DNA from: Rhodospirillaceae bacterium
GTDB lineage: Bacteria > Pseudomonadota > Alphaproteobacteria > Rhodospirillales > JABHCV01
Length of the DNA stretch: 32,912 nt
Direction of reading: 5' to 3'
Assembly (NCBI GenBank): GCA_018662005.1
Contig: JABJHA010000018.1
Coordinates: forward strand, 1-32,912
Made by a program: the position numbers and the translations under genes. Under the pieces are notes generated by a model, which had not been told where the DNA came from, searched no databases, and saw only the letters and a program-made list of their open reading frames with translations. This document shows, piece after piece, positions 5,914 to 13,995 of this stretch. Each line of letters begins with the position of its first letter. The stretch's first letter is position 1.

Positions 5914-8634
5914 TCATGAATCTTCGTGGTCTTCGACTTCTTCGACACCAGTCACCATCGCGCGAATGCCTTCAAGTGGGGTGAGGCCGGTGGTGGTAAG
6001 GTAGACATGGCCGACGATAAAGGTGGCAAACAACCATGCCAGCAGTGTGTGCAAGGGCGCCAGAACTTGCAAGCCACCCACCATTTCAGCCAAGTCCGGC
6101 TGGTACTGAATGCCCCACATCAACGCACCGGTGATGATCTGCAGGGGCAGCAAACCGTTGAGTACACCGAAGTACGTGAGCTTCTGGATTGGGTTCATGC
6201 GATCATTAGGCAATTTCTCGAACGGGTGCGGTTCACCTTTGAATATGCCCGAGATGTAGTACTTGGCCTGCAGGATCGAATCGTCGATGAATCCGTGCGG
6301 ACGTGGCAGATATTCGCGCATGCGCTCTGTGGCCAGGTGATAGAACAACGACAGCGCGGCATTGACCGTCAGCAACACGGTAAGCACGTTGTGCAACGTC
6401 ACCATCGCCGGGAACGAGATCAACGAGAACAAGTCGGGCCTGTGGATCACGATACCCGTGGCAAGCAGCAGCACAATGCTGGTCGCCTGCAACCAGTGCC
6501 AGAAGCGGCGGTAGGCGTCATACATATGAACCGGATGGGTTTCCAGCGGTGCATGAAGGTTCTTGCGACCGGTCAGAAATCTGAACAACGCATGGCCCAG
6601 CACACCCAGCAGTGTACCAAAGAACGCCAGCAGTCCGACGACATCGACCCAAGCAATGCGGTTGGCACCGAAGAGGTAGAGACCATCGGCCATCGGAACG
6701 GGCTGATAGGATAGCGAGCCATTGTCGGCACGTTGCACCAAGCCCTTAGGCGTGGCGTTGCCCCTGGGCGCCATATGCGGCAACACGGGTGCAAAGCCAG
6801 CCAGTTCCATGCCTTGCTGCACAAGAGAATTATCACCGTGGCAGGCCGTGCAATCGCCGAGCGCAAACTTGCCACGCGCCACACCGTGATTGATGGCAAA
6901 TGGTTGCACCTGACCATCCATACGCGGATTGTTTAGGCCCAGCGCCTTCAGGCGACCGGCTACAGCCGTCTCTTTGGCCGAGCTGTCGATGCGAAGTTCC
7001 TTTGCATCAAGTTGGCCATTCTTGTCGGCGTCAAACACCTCCATGATGGACGCCAAGTATACACGGTCTGGGCCGTTGGTATTGCCGAAATAGGCCATCT
7101 GCAGATCCTGCAGCCGCACGGGCCGGGTGTTGCCTTTGGAGTCGTTGTAAATCCAGTAGAACGATGTGATCAGGTTGTATGGCGCCAATGACGTCGCACG
7201 GTCTTGACCGATCTCGCGACTGATCAACACCGGTGTGAAGCCATCCACCAATGAGCGCATGTCACCCGGGTCCCCTTGAATACCACGACAGGTCTTGACC
7301 GGCTCGGCGTTGGCGGTGAGCACGGTCCAGTCGTACGACGCGATGGCCGGTGCATGTTGGTGCGGAATGTGGCAGGACTCACACGCCACGGTGGACATGT
7401 GGGTTTGCACATAAGGCAGCCAGGAGGCGTGGCTGGCATCGGCGTCGTGACAATTGGTGCAGCGGCGCATTTCATCATGGCCGGCTTTCGAGGCGCTGTT
7501 CGCACCCGGGCCGCGAGCGAAATCGTGATCGGGTTTGATCAGGTAGTCGCCGATGTCCACCGTGCGCGGATCGTAGAGCAAGTGCTTGCTGGCCCGATTG
7601 CTTAAGACACCACGGGCGTGCGCCGGGTTGTTGCGCGAGTGGTGGCAGTCGGTGCACTTCAACTGACGTTCGGCATGAATGTCCCAGGGCCGGTTGAGGG
7701 TGTTCTTATCCGCCAGGTTCATGCCGGACAAGTGCATGCGTTGGCCCGAAATCACCTGACCGGTTAAAGCCGTCTGCGGTTGCGACGGATCACACGCGCT
7801 CACCTGCAACGGCGCACCGCGGGCACCTTGATGGGCCAAGCCATGGCAGGCTGCGCAGTTCTCGTTGGTAGGGTCTTGAATGCCGAGTTTTTGACTATCG
7901 AGCAAATCCGTCGCAAGGAAGGCCGCGCTATTCCAGTTCCAGTCTTTGCCATCGGGTGCGCGCTCGACAATACCCAGTCCTTCGAGCGTGGCGGTATTGG
8001 CCGCGCCAAAAGAGCCATCTTTAATGGCCTGTTTGCGGGCCTTCAGATTGGGCCTGGCGATATGGCACAGGAAGCAATTCACCTCCATGGTGCCGGAGGC
8101 TTTCCAGTCCCAAAGCAGGTTGCTGCCGTCATCAGCCAGCAACGACGCCTCGGGGTTTGTTGCATCAGGAACGACGTCCAGCAACGCCGAACCTTTGCGC
8201 GACGTGGTGGCGGGACCGCCGCCCACCACACGGTCGCCCCGCGTCATTAACCAGCCGGAGGTAGACAAGTCCAGCAACTCATCACCCGAACGCGAGAGAT
8301 AACGGTAGCTCAGCGGATCCCAGTGACCGAAATAGCCCAGGCCACCGTCCCATTTCTCTTGAGACATGCCGAAACTATTCAGTCCAAGATCCACGTGGAA
8401 AGCGTGTTTGGCGATGTAATCGGTATCGTGACACTGACCACAGGTCTGCATGGTCGACACAGACTGGCCGCTGTGCAACACGTTTTCACCCTGGGCATCC
8501 AATAAAGCTATATCGGGGTGCAACGGCTTCGCGGCAGCCACGGTTGTCCACACCACGAAAACTGTCAGCGATATCAGCGTTAAGAGTGAAGAGATACTGG
8601 CGCGCAGGGCCCATGGGCGGCTGAAATGGCTCAT
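5914..8634 (-). CDS. Fusion of heptaheme cytochrome c, EF-hand loop and cytochrome b membrane domain
   Basis: A 906-residue protein. An N-terminal signal/anchor (about 10-35) is followed by seven CXXCH heme-c sites: CGQCH (65), CFLCH (about 188), CAACH (261), CTDCH (330), CTNCH (395), CESCH (421) and CTACH (598). Between hemes 6 and 7 lies a canonical EF-hand loop, DADKNGQLDAKE (about 532-543). From about residue 700 to the end is a membrane cytochrome b resembling thiosulfate-reductase/hydrogenase b subunits (COG4117-like), with candidate heme-b histidines in FWHWL, TLHNVL, PLHTLL and VGHVYL. It probably links the quinone pool to periplasmic c-hemes and its partner octaheme enzyme. The start overlaps the upstream stop by 4 nt (ATGA). 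Heme counts are read directly; electron direction is inferred. Confidence 0.88.
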   Translation of the reverse strand: MSHFSRPWALRASISSLLTLISLTVFVVWTTVAAAKPLHPDIALLDAQGENVLHSGQSVSTMQTCGQCHDTDYIAKHAFHVDLGLNSFGMSQEKWDGGLGYFGHWDPLSYRYLSRSGDELLDLSTSGWLMTRGDRVVGGGPATTSRKGSALLDVVPDATNPEASLLADDGSNLLWDWKASGTMEVNCFLCHIARPNLKARKQAIKDGSFGAANTATLEGLGIVERAPDGKDWNWNSAAFLATDLLDSQKLGIQDPTNENCAACHGLAHQGARGAPLQVSACDPSQPQTALTGQVISGQRMHLSGMNLADKNTLNRPWDIHAERQLKCTDCHHSRNNPAHARGVLSNRASKHLLYDPRTVDIGDYLIKPDHDFARGPGANSASKAGHDEMRRCTNCHDADASHASWLPYVQTHMSTVACESCHIPHQHAPAIASYDWTVLTANAEPVKTCRGIQGDPGDMRSLVDGFTPVLISREIGQDRATSLAPYNLITSFYWIYNDSKGNTRPVRLQDLQMAYFGNTNGPDRVYLASIMEVFDADKNGQLDAKELRIDSSAKETAVAGRLKALGLNNPRMDGQVQPFAINHGVARGKFALGDCTACHGDNSLVQQGMELAGFAPVLPHMAPRGNATPKGLVQRADNGSLSYQPVPMADGLYLFGANRIAWVDVVGLLAFFGTLLGVLGHALFRFLTGRKNLHAPLETHPVHMYDAYRRFWHWLQATSIVLLLATGIVIHRPDLFSLISFPAMVTLHNVLTVLLTVNAALSLFYHLATERMREYLPRPHGFIDDSILQAKYYISGIFKGEPHPFEKLPNDRMNPIQKLTYFGVLNGLLPLQIITGALMWGIQYQPDLAEMVGGLQVLAPLHTLLAWLFATFIVGHVYLTTTGLTPLEGIRAMVTGVEEVEDHEDS

Positions 8635-10100
8635 GGCAGTTTCCTTCCACCCCAGAGAATGGGGTCACCCGGATAGCCCAGTGCCGCCCAATCGAGTCGC
8701 GTGGAATTGGTCGACTGATTGGCCGCGCTGTCATGACAGTCTGCGCATTGCAGCGCCGAATCCGTTTTTTCGACCATATGGGTCGTCGCCCAGTACATCA
8801 CGGTTTTGGTGAAGCCGTATTGGCCACTGTATTTCAGGCCGGTGATGGGTGTGGACAGTTCAAACGCCTTATCCCAGCTCCAGTCCTTCCAGTAACCACC
8901 TTCTCCCGAGGTGATGGGTTGCAACAGGTAATTATAAACTTTGTCATAGGGTTGCTTCGCCGTGTGTGCCTTGAACGGGAAAATTTTCGCCTTGGGGTCG
9001 CCGATCGAGCCGTCAGGTTTGTTGATGTAGGTCAGGCCCTTCTTGTCAATCTCGTCACCCAGCAAGTAGCGGTAGGCGTTATTGCCGTTGAACCACAGAT
9101 AAGTGGGGGCGAAGTTTTTATTGTACGTGAACTCACCCTTGATCTTGAGGTATTCGTAGTGATCTTCCTCGCGGTTGCCGTCCCCAGCCTTCGACCAATC
9201 CCACGTGACCTTCGTCGGTTCTTCGCGCGCGATGGTGGGGATGTGACATGTTTGACATGCCACGGCGCTCAAATGCGTGGTGATGCGCTCGTCCTCGTGC
9301 ACCTTACCCTTGTGGCATTGCACGCACGACACCTGTTCATCGGGTTCGATCGTGAAGTTGTCGGCGACGAGGCGACCCTTGATCTGATGCTCGTTCGTGA
9401 CGTGGCAATCGATGCACAGCATGTTGTTCTTTCCGCCCATGTGTACATCAAGCGAATGGCGCGGGAAGTACAGGCTCTCATCCAGATCACCGTGTTTCAC
9501 GCCATTACCGCCACCACCGTCAAAGTGGCATTTGCCGCAGTTTTCGCGGGTGGGTGTACGCACGCTGCGTGCGGCCTCCAGCAGGTCAACGTCCTTGCCA
9601 GGGTTGCCGAAAGCACCTTTGCCATACGTACCGGTGTCGGCATGGCAGGCCAGGCAGTCCACGTTCTCCGGATTGGACAGCGCCGCCTCACGACCGTCTT
9701 CCCACCCATAACCAATATGGCAAGACATGCACTTATTCTCGTTACCCTGGGTGCCGATACAGAAATTGTTGATCTGGTTTATCTTGCCAATGGAGACCTT
9801 CTCGCTGCGCCAGGGAATATCAAACGGCTTGGATTCCCACTTCCAGTGGGAAGTCTTCATGACCTGCTTGGCCGCGCCCTTGTGGCAAGTGAGACATTCG
9901 CGGGTGACGTCTTGGGGCTTCTTAAATGGGCCTTTTACAATATCGCTGTGGCTCACATGCGTGGCCCGCAAGGGAATTCCCGCTGCCGGATTCACATGAT
10001 CCGGTTGACCGGAACGCAGGAAATAGGTGAACGGCACCGCGATAAGCAAACAGATAATCACCAGCCCCAAGCTCCATCGCGGGAATCTACTAGGACTCAT
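8631..10100 (-). CDS. Octaheme c-type cytochrome, tetrathionate reductase (OTR) family
   Basis: A 489-residue periplasmic cytochrome with an N-terminal membrane anchor or uncleaved signal (about 9-28) and eight CXXCH motifs: CLTCH (about 70), CMSCH (125), CLACH (150), CGKCH (189), CIDCH (229), CVQCH (261), CQTCH (283) and CADCH (455). Size, heme number and the long gap before the last heme match the Shewanella octaheme tetrathionate reductase family, which also reduces nitrite and hydroxylamine in vitro. The adjoining cytochrome b fusion can supply or accept quinol electrons, and the YeeE genes point to sulfur chemistry. AAGGAG lies 9 nt before ATG 10100. It is the first gene of the operon. 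Substrate and direction in vivo are not settled by sequence. Confidence 0.9.
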   Translation of the reverse strand: MSPSRFPRWSLGLVIICLLIAVPFTYFLRSGQPDHVNPAAGIPLRATHVSHSDIVKGPFKKPQDVTRECLTCHKGAAKQVMKTSHWKWESKPFDIPWRSEKVSIGKINQINNFCIGTQGNENKCMSCHIGYGWEDGREAALSNPENVDCLACHADTGTYGKGAFGNPGKDVDLLEAARSVRTPTRENCGKCHFDGGGGNGVKHGDLDESLYFPRHSLDVHMGGKNNMLCIDCHVTNEHQIKGRLVADNFTIEPDEQVSCVQCHKGKVHEDERITTHLSAVACQTCHIPTIAREEPTKVTWDWSKAGDGNREEDHYEYLKIKGEFTYNKNFAPTYLWFNGNNAYRYLLGDEIDKKGLTYINKPDGSIGDPKAKIFPFKAHTAKQPYDKVYNYLLQPITSGEGGYWKDWSWDKAFELSTPITGLKYSGQYGFTKTVMYWATTHMVEKTDSALQCADCHDSAANQSTNSTRLDWAALGYPGDPILWGGRKLP

Positions 10101-10305
10101 GAGCTTCTCTCCTTAAGCATTGCCGTCTATCCAAAATCTACCACCAAGATATCAATGTCAACATACCAGAACATCATTTCGGCTGCGCAAATTCCCCCCC
10201 CTTCCTTGCAGACTTCGAGGCTAAGTAGATACCCGCTTTTGGCTATGAACAGACCAAAACCACACCCACGATAAACTTCCGCTAATGCAGGGTAATGCTG
10301 ACATC
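10101..10305. other. Upstream region of the cytochrome operon
   Basis: No gene is seen. Beyond the Shine-Dalgarno of the octaheme gene, the stretch has a run of eight C around 10193-10200 and GACAT-CA-ATGTC (10299-10310), which overlaps the candidate attachment repeat. The operon promoter should be here but no convincing -35/-10 pair stands out. Confidence 0.3.
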
Positions 10306-10316
10306 AATGTCGGCTT
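10306..10316 (+). repeat. Candidate left attachment repeat of the second island
   Basis: AATGTCGGCTT here is identical to 18606-18616 and directly repeated. It lies just beyond the integrase 3' end. The nearby AACTTCCGCT (10274-10283) also recurs in inverted form at 18628-18637, so the flanks share a second short match. Confidence 0.4.
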
Positions 10317-10319
10317 TTA

Positions 10320-11357
10320 TCAAACCAAATCCGAAAACTCAATCCTTCCAGAGTTTTCCAACTTGGTCATCGCCGATTGGGCCAGTTCACGTGTCATCGC
10401 CATATACTTCCCAAGAATGGTTTCTACATGCTTCATGGAATGGCCTGTTATGGCTGCAATTTCGGGAGGGGTGCAGCCAGCCTCAGCCAGCATAGTAACA
10501 GCCGTACCACGGAGGTCGTGGAAATGAAGCTCTCTAATACCAGCCGCTTTGGCAGTCTTGCCCCATTGGTTCCTGAACCAATCAGATTTCCATGGTACAC
10601 CCTTGGGTGTCGTCAAGATGAGCGTTGACCTGCGCGGCACACGATCAAGAACTTTCTTGAGGTCACGATGGACTGGAACGGGAACTTTCTTTTTGCCTTT
10701 GCTCTGACGGTGGTTAATCCAAGAACCGTCATATTGTCCCCACGTCATTTTCAGTAAGTCGCCTTGGCGCTGACCTGTGAAAGCTGCCAGCATTAAGGCA
10801 AGTTTCAATTCATCTGATGCTACCTTGCAGAAGGCTTCTACATGATGAGGAAGCCAGATTAAATCACTTCGGTCACTGTCATATAGCCGTCCTGGGTTGA
10901 TGGCGTGGTTGATATTGATTTTCCCCCGGTCATAAGACCATGACAGAATCCTTCTTAATATTGACCATGCATAATCGGCTGTTCGGGGTTTATCAGCGTA
11001 CTGGTCCCGCCATTCAAAGAAGTCTTCTCTGATACGCCTATCTGACAGAGCTTCGATGGGAAGGGTGCCAAACCTATCACGCAGGCCGTCCAGATATCGG
11101 CGATAATCCTTACGGGTTTTATCGGCCAGTTTGTTGAATTCTGGAGATTCAAGAAAGCCTGTGATGAGTGACGAGAACGTGCCGGTATCTGTTGGTACCC
11201 GTTGGGCCGCTTCAGCATAGGAAGCAACAAACTCTGGTGTTCCGGGCTCACCTTTGATCCGTTTGCCAGTGCCACGGTGATAATAGTATTTTTTGACAGA
11301 GCCATCGGCGAGACGTTTCTTGGCCGTGTTCACCCCCTTTAGATGAATTCTAACCAT
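10320..11357 (-). CDS. Tyrosine-type site-specific integrase of the second island
   Basis: A 345-residue integrase when started at the ATG at 11357 (MVRIHLKGV). The open frame extends further upstream but that part overlaps the HTH gene out of frame and looks like its shadow. The N-terminal basic segment (KKYYYHRGTGKRI) is followed by a SAM-like core-binding domain (about 65-150) and the catalytic domain with box I Arg in FTGQRQGD (about 197), HDLRGT (about 280), TGHS (about 304) and Tyr in LGKYMA (about 314). The catalytic set is complete. Its start overlaps the upstream HTH stop by 8 nt (ATGGTTAG), so translation is probably coupled. It is not closely similar to the integrase at 2341-3513, so the two islands are independent. 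Confidence 0.9.
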   Translation of the reverse strand: MVRIHLKGVNTAKKRLADGSVKKYYYHRGTGKRIKGEPGTPEFVASYAEAAQRVPTDTGTFSSLITGFLESPEFNKLADKTRKDYRRYLDGLRDRFGTLPIEALSDRRIREDFFEWRDQYADKPRTADYAWSILRRILSWSYDRGKININHAINPGRLYDSDRSDLIWLPHHVEAFCKVASDELKLALMLAAFTGQRQGDLLKMTWGQYDGSWINHRQSKGKKKVPVPVHRDLKKVLDRVPRRSTLILTTPKGVPWKSDWFRNQWGKTAKAAGIRELHFHDLRGTAVTMLAEAGCTPPEIAAITGHSMKHVETILGKYMAMTRELAQSAMTKLENSGRIEFSDLV

Positions 11358-11706
11358 CGCGCTGAGTCCTCCATTCATCCAGTGGCGTTGCCATGTCGGA
11401 GACGATGCCGCTGGCTCTATCCAGCCATTGGTCGATAAGCTTGATATCCCATCGTGCGGTGCCATCGACAGGGTCGGGGACAATACCTCGACGTCGATAA
11501 TCGTCAAAGGTTTCGAGACTGACGCCGCAATAGGTTGCCGCATGCTGCCTTGATAACAGGCGAGGGCTTTGCTTGGGGATAGAGTCAAGAAAATCGGCGG
11601 GGAGTGTAAGGTTTACGACAATTGGAATATTGTCGTTAGTCGCTTGTACTTGGATGGAGCCTTGGTCTTGCTCAGGCTCGGCTAGTTTAGTGCTGGATCC
11701 TTTCAT
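11350..11706 (-). CDS. Small helix-turn-helix protein coupled to integrase
   Basis: A 118-residue protein. Residues about 45-90 read LLSRQHAATYCGVSLETFDDYRR ... WDIKLIDQWLD, an excisionase/AlpA-type winged HTH that recognises DNA near element ends. The N-terminal 40 residues are polar. It immediately precedes and overlaps the integrase, the usual place for a directionality factor or integrase regulator. No strong Shine-Dalgarno is seen before ATG 11706 (only GAGAT about 14 nt away). The 209-bp AT-rich stretch upstream (11707-11915) presumably holds the promoter. Confidence 0.7.
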   Translation of the reverse strand: MKGSSTKLAEPEQDQGSIQVQATNDNIPIVVNLTLPADFLDSIPKQSPRLLSRQHAATYCGVSLETFDDYRRRGIVPDPVDGTARWDIKLIDQWLDRASGIVSDMATPLDEWRTQRDG

Positions 11707-11915
11707 ATCTGTTTAATCTCATTGTTAAAAACTCCTCAAAATTAAGTGTTTCACTTGTAAGCTATTATAACTCAATGGTAGTAAAACAATCAATATAATC
11801 CCTCTTTAATGCTGCCTCAAAAATTATTGTGATTTCATGGGCTCCAATAAGAAATGGAGAAAATAGTATTCTGTGCAGCGGCTCTATCCGTAATGTGGAA
11901 AACAATAAACACTAA

Positions 11916-12698
11916 TTAACTAACAGTGGGCTTGGAAAGCCAAGCCTCCATGAAAGAAAGGAAATGGTCACCTTTCCTTTTAGGTCCACGATCATGTTCA
12001 TATTTTCCTGCCATCATGTTTCGTAATTTCCGAACAGATTCGTCTGTCCACTCCATGCCTGTGGGAGTTCGATACAAAAGATCATTTAATTCCCAAGCTA
12101 TTCGGTAATTTGACAAGCCCTTTTCGGCATGTTCCAAAATCACATCGCAAATTGAATATTCACCATGAACCAAATGGGTATAGTTCTTTTTCTTGGTTTC
12201 ACTAATGTCCCATCTATCTTGCCATTTGGTGATGGGTGAAACGTACCTAAACTGAGGTTTGTCCTCTGGCTTGGGATTGGCAATAGAGTGTTTTACTATT
12301 TCTTTTCGTCTGGCCTTATTAAACCTACGAATAGCATCAATAATTCTGTTGCTTTGTGGGAGTTGGATAAACTTCCAACTTTTCTTTTTAAGCAGGCTCC
12401 TTTGATAGACGACATTGTTGAAATATTGGTTGCGGCGGAAGTAGCCAATATCACAGAAAATAAAATCGGCATTTTCCTTTTCGCAAATCTCGATTAGTTC
12501 ATTAAGCACCTTGTTGGGGTTTCTAGTGGTTTTGGTAAATTTTTGAACCTCGCCCTTCAGTGCTATCTTTTCAAACTTCTTGTCATTCATATATTTTGAA
12601 ATCAATCCTCCTTGCATGCCGCTGTCCGGTGCCCAGCCTGTCCTCCATACAGCACCACGTATATACCCCACAGCCTTCTTACTTGCTTTTTTTGCCAA
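11916..12698 (-). CDS. Serine-recombinase-like protein lacking the expected catalytic serine
   Basis: About 260 residues from a TTG start at 12698 (weak AGAAG upstream). The N-terminus VGYIRGAVWRTGWAPDSGMQ aligns by eye with resolvase domains of the form VGYxRVSTxxQ, but the residues at the VS position are GA, so the nucleophile seems absent. ADFIFCDIGYFRRNQ resembles the resolvase LDRLSRN strand-helix, and near the C-terminus GLSNYRIAWELN ... TPTGMEWTDESVRKLRNMM matches the recombinase DNA-binding domain pattern. It may bind the island ends or act as a regulator instead of cutting. The alternative is a diverged active recombinase using another serine. Fold assignment is moderate; loss of activity is inference. 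Confidence 0.6.
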   Translation of the reverse strand: MAKKASKKAVGYIRGAVWRTGWAPDSGMQGGLISKYMNDKKFEKIALKGEVQKFTKTTRNPNKVLNELIEICEKENADFIFCDIGYFRRNQYFNNVVYQRSLLKKKSWKFIQLPQSNRIIDAIRRFNKARRKEIVKHSIANPKPEDKPQFRYVSPITKWQDRWDISETKKKNYTHLVHGEYSICDVILEHAEKGLSNYRIAWELNDLLYRTPTGMEWTDESVRKLRNMMAGKYEHDRGPKRKGDHFLSFMEAWLSKPTVS

Positions 12699-12990
12699 AG
12701 TGTAACTTCTTTTAAAATTCGTACAAAAACTATATTTTTATACGCAATTAAGTCAAGATTTTCAATAGGCTAAAAAATATACCAAAAAACATATACCGTA
12801 TGAATTTCTCATAAAAAGTAATATGTACGAAAAAATATGTTTAATAACAAATAATTAGGATAATTTATGATTAAACATAAAATATTCAAATTGTCAGATT
12901 TTAAGACTGTAGTATCCTAAAAATATAGAAAAACGAAATGCCCACAATAATGTTGGCATAACAGGTACCACCGGAAGGGGGTGAATAAAA
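12699..12990. other. AT-rich divergent intergenic region with leader hairpin
   Basis: This 292-bp region separates the recombinase-like gene (leftward) from the first rightward cargo gene. It is very A/T rich, with repeated ATATACC (around 12777 and 12790) and the short palindrome CATA-N5-TATG. A stem-loop (12938-12946 with 12951-12959, loop ATAA, one mismatch) sits ahead of a strong Shine-Dalgarno, GGAAGGGGG, for the next gene. Promoters for both directions are expected here. Confidence 0.45.
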
Positions 12991-13191
12991 ATGGATAGCT
13001 ATAATGTAAATCTAAGCTGGGATGTATGTGCGTACTACGATGTAGTTGTAGAAGCAGCCAGTGAAGAAGAAGCCAAGGCGAAGGCTAAAGATATGTTGTG
13101 GAATGGTGATATTCAACTTAACAGCCCAATGGATGTTGAAGAATATGCTGCGAAGGAAGATATCGATGCCTATGAAGTATATGCCTACTAA
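12991..13191 (+). CDS. Small acidic protein, 66 residues, unrecognised
   Basis: A strong GGAAGGGGGTG ribosome site precedes ATG 12991. The first half reads as two beta strands (NVNLSWDVCAYYDVVVEA), then a helix ASEEEAKAKAKDMLWNG. This resembles small phage proteins in which a Y-V-beta hairpin is followed by an EEA-type helix (DpnD/PcfM-like), but I cannot name it with confidence. It is strongly acidic, starts a rightward group of cargo genes, and has codon use richer in A/T than the core genes. Confidence 0.65.
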   Translation: MDSYNVNLSWDVCAYYDVVVEAASEEEAKAKAKDMLWNGDIQLNSPMDVEEYAAKEDIDAYEVYAY

Positions 13192-13209
13192 CAACGAAGA
13201 TGTGCCTAT

Positions 13210-13240
13210 GTGGCGGGGGCACTAAAAATATACCCGCCGC
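13210..13240 (+). promoter_or_regulatory. Intergenic GC-rich hairpin
   Basis: GTGGCGGG (13210-13217) pairs with CCCGCCGC (13233-13240) around a 15-base A-rich loop, in an otherwise AT-rich stretch between two cargo genes. There is no U-run after it, so it is more likely a processing or stability element than a full terminator. Confidence 0.45.
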
Positions 13241-13264
13241 ATTATTGAATAAGGATTTATTGTT

Positions 13265-13789
13265 ATGATTATGAATAAGTTAATAATATCGTACAGGAAG
13301 GTGGCATACGTTATGGCATTTACACCATCTTTTATAGAAGATGCCATTAATACGCCATTAGAAGATGTGCTGTATGCCGATGATGGTACGATTGTTGGTG
13401 ATATAGAAGAAGCGCCAGCACTTGGGGGTGCGTTATGTAACGCACTAACAGAAGTGTACCATAAAGTTAAGCATTTTAGGCATCGTATCGTAGATGCCCA
13501 AGTGATTGATGAATCTGGTGATGATTTTATTCCAATGAATAGGGTTGCCGCTAGATTATTCAACGATGCCCAACGCCACATTCCAGATAATGGGTTGCCG
13601 CCATCTTCGGTTATCCATATGAAGATTTCTAACAATGGCGAAGTTGGTGTTAAAAATATCGAATACATATTCGATAGAATCCCCAAGCCGAAGAAGATTA
13701 TCTACATCACTGGTGCTGGTACCCAGGCAGATTTCTTCAATAACAGTAATGATAATCTAGAAGATGTTGAAGCGATTGGCGAATGCTAA
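13265..13789 (+). CDS. Hypothetical protein, 174 residues
   Basis: Start ATG 13265 has AAGGA 9-10 nt upstream. A second start at 13313 (MAFTPSFIEDAIN) also has an AGGAAGG site, so two forms are possible. The protein is acidic and soluble, with a polar middle containing histidines and arginines (VYHKVKHFRHRIVDA) and no recognised domain, signal peptide or membrane segment. It lies in the rightward cargo group with its neighbours and has the same AT-rich codon use. I do not recognise its family and assign no function. Confidence 0.65.
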   Translation: MIMNKLIISYRKVAYVMAFTPSFIEDAINTPLEDVLYADDGTIVGDIEEAPALGGALCNALTEVYHKVKHFRHRIVDAQVIDESGDDFIPMNRVAARLFNDAQRHIPDNGLPPSSVIHMKISNNGEVGVKNIEYIFDRIPKPKKIIYITGAGTQADFFNNSNDNLEDVEAIGEC

Positions 13790-13995
13790 TCACATTCATC
13801 TAACATATGAATATGCTGCAATCGTGTGGTGTAACAGATAAGGAATGTTGATATGGGGCGATTTAATACAAGCAGATAGAAGCCCAATCTGCAAGCAAGG
13901 CAAGGTGGTGCCCCTTAATGATATGCCATCAAGCCATGGGCTACCCAATACATCATATGATTGATGTAGATTTTAGTAACATAAGGAAAAATACG
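13790..13995 (+). promoter_or_regulatory. Structured leader upstream of the 241-residue cargo gene
   Basis: No gene is convincing here. GGGGC (13855-13859) can pair with GCCCC (13910-13914), enclosing a second perfect stem GCAGAT (13872-13877) with ATCTGC (13887-13892). Nested helices shortly before a ribosome site (AAGGAA at about 13983) are compatible with a folded 5' leader. The fold is by eye only. Confidence 0.35.

Noticed and set aside
5926-6714. 262-codon plus-strand frame
   Set aside because: It lies opposite the conserved cytochrome b domain of the 906-residue protein and resembles no protein family; it is a shadow.
8733-10274. 513-codon open frame on the plus strand opposite the octaheme cytochrome
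   Set aside because: The minus strand encodes eight CXXCH motifs, a signal anchor and a good ribosome site. The plus frame has no recognised domain and is a GC-driven antisense shadow.
12699-12990. CRISPR-like array in AT-rich repeats
   Set aside because: The repeats are short (7 bases or fewer), few and unevenly spaced, and no cas gene is present.
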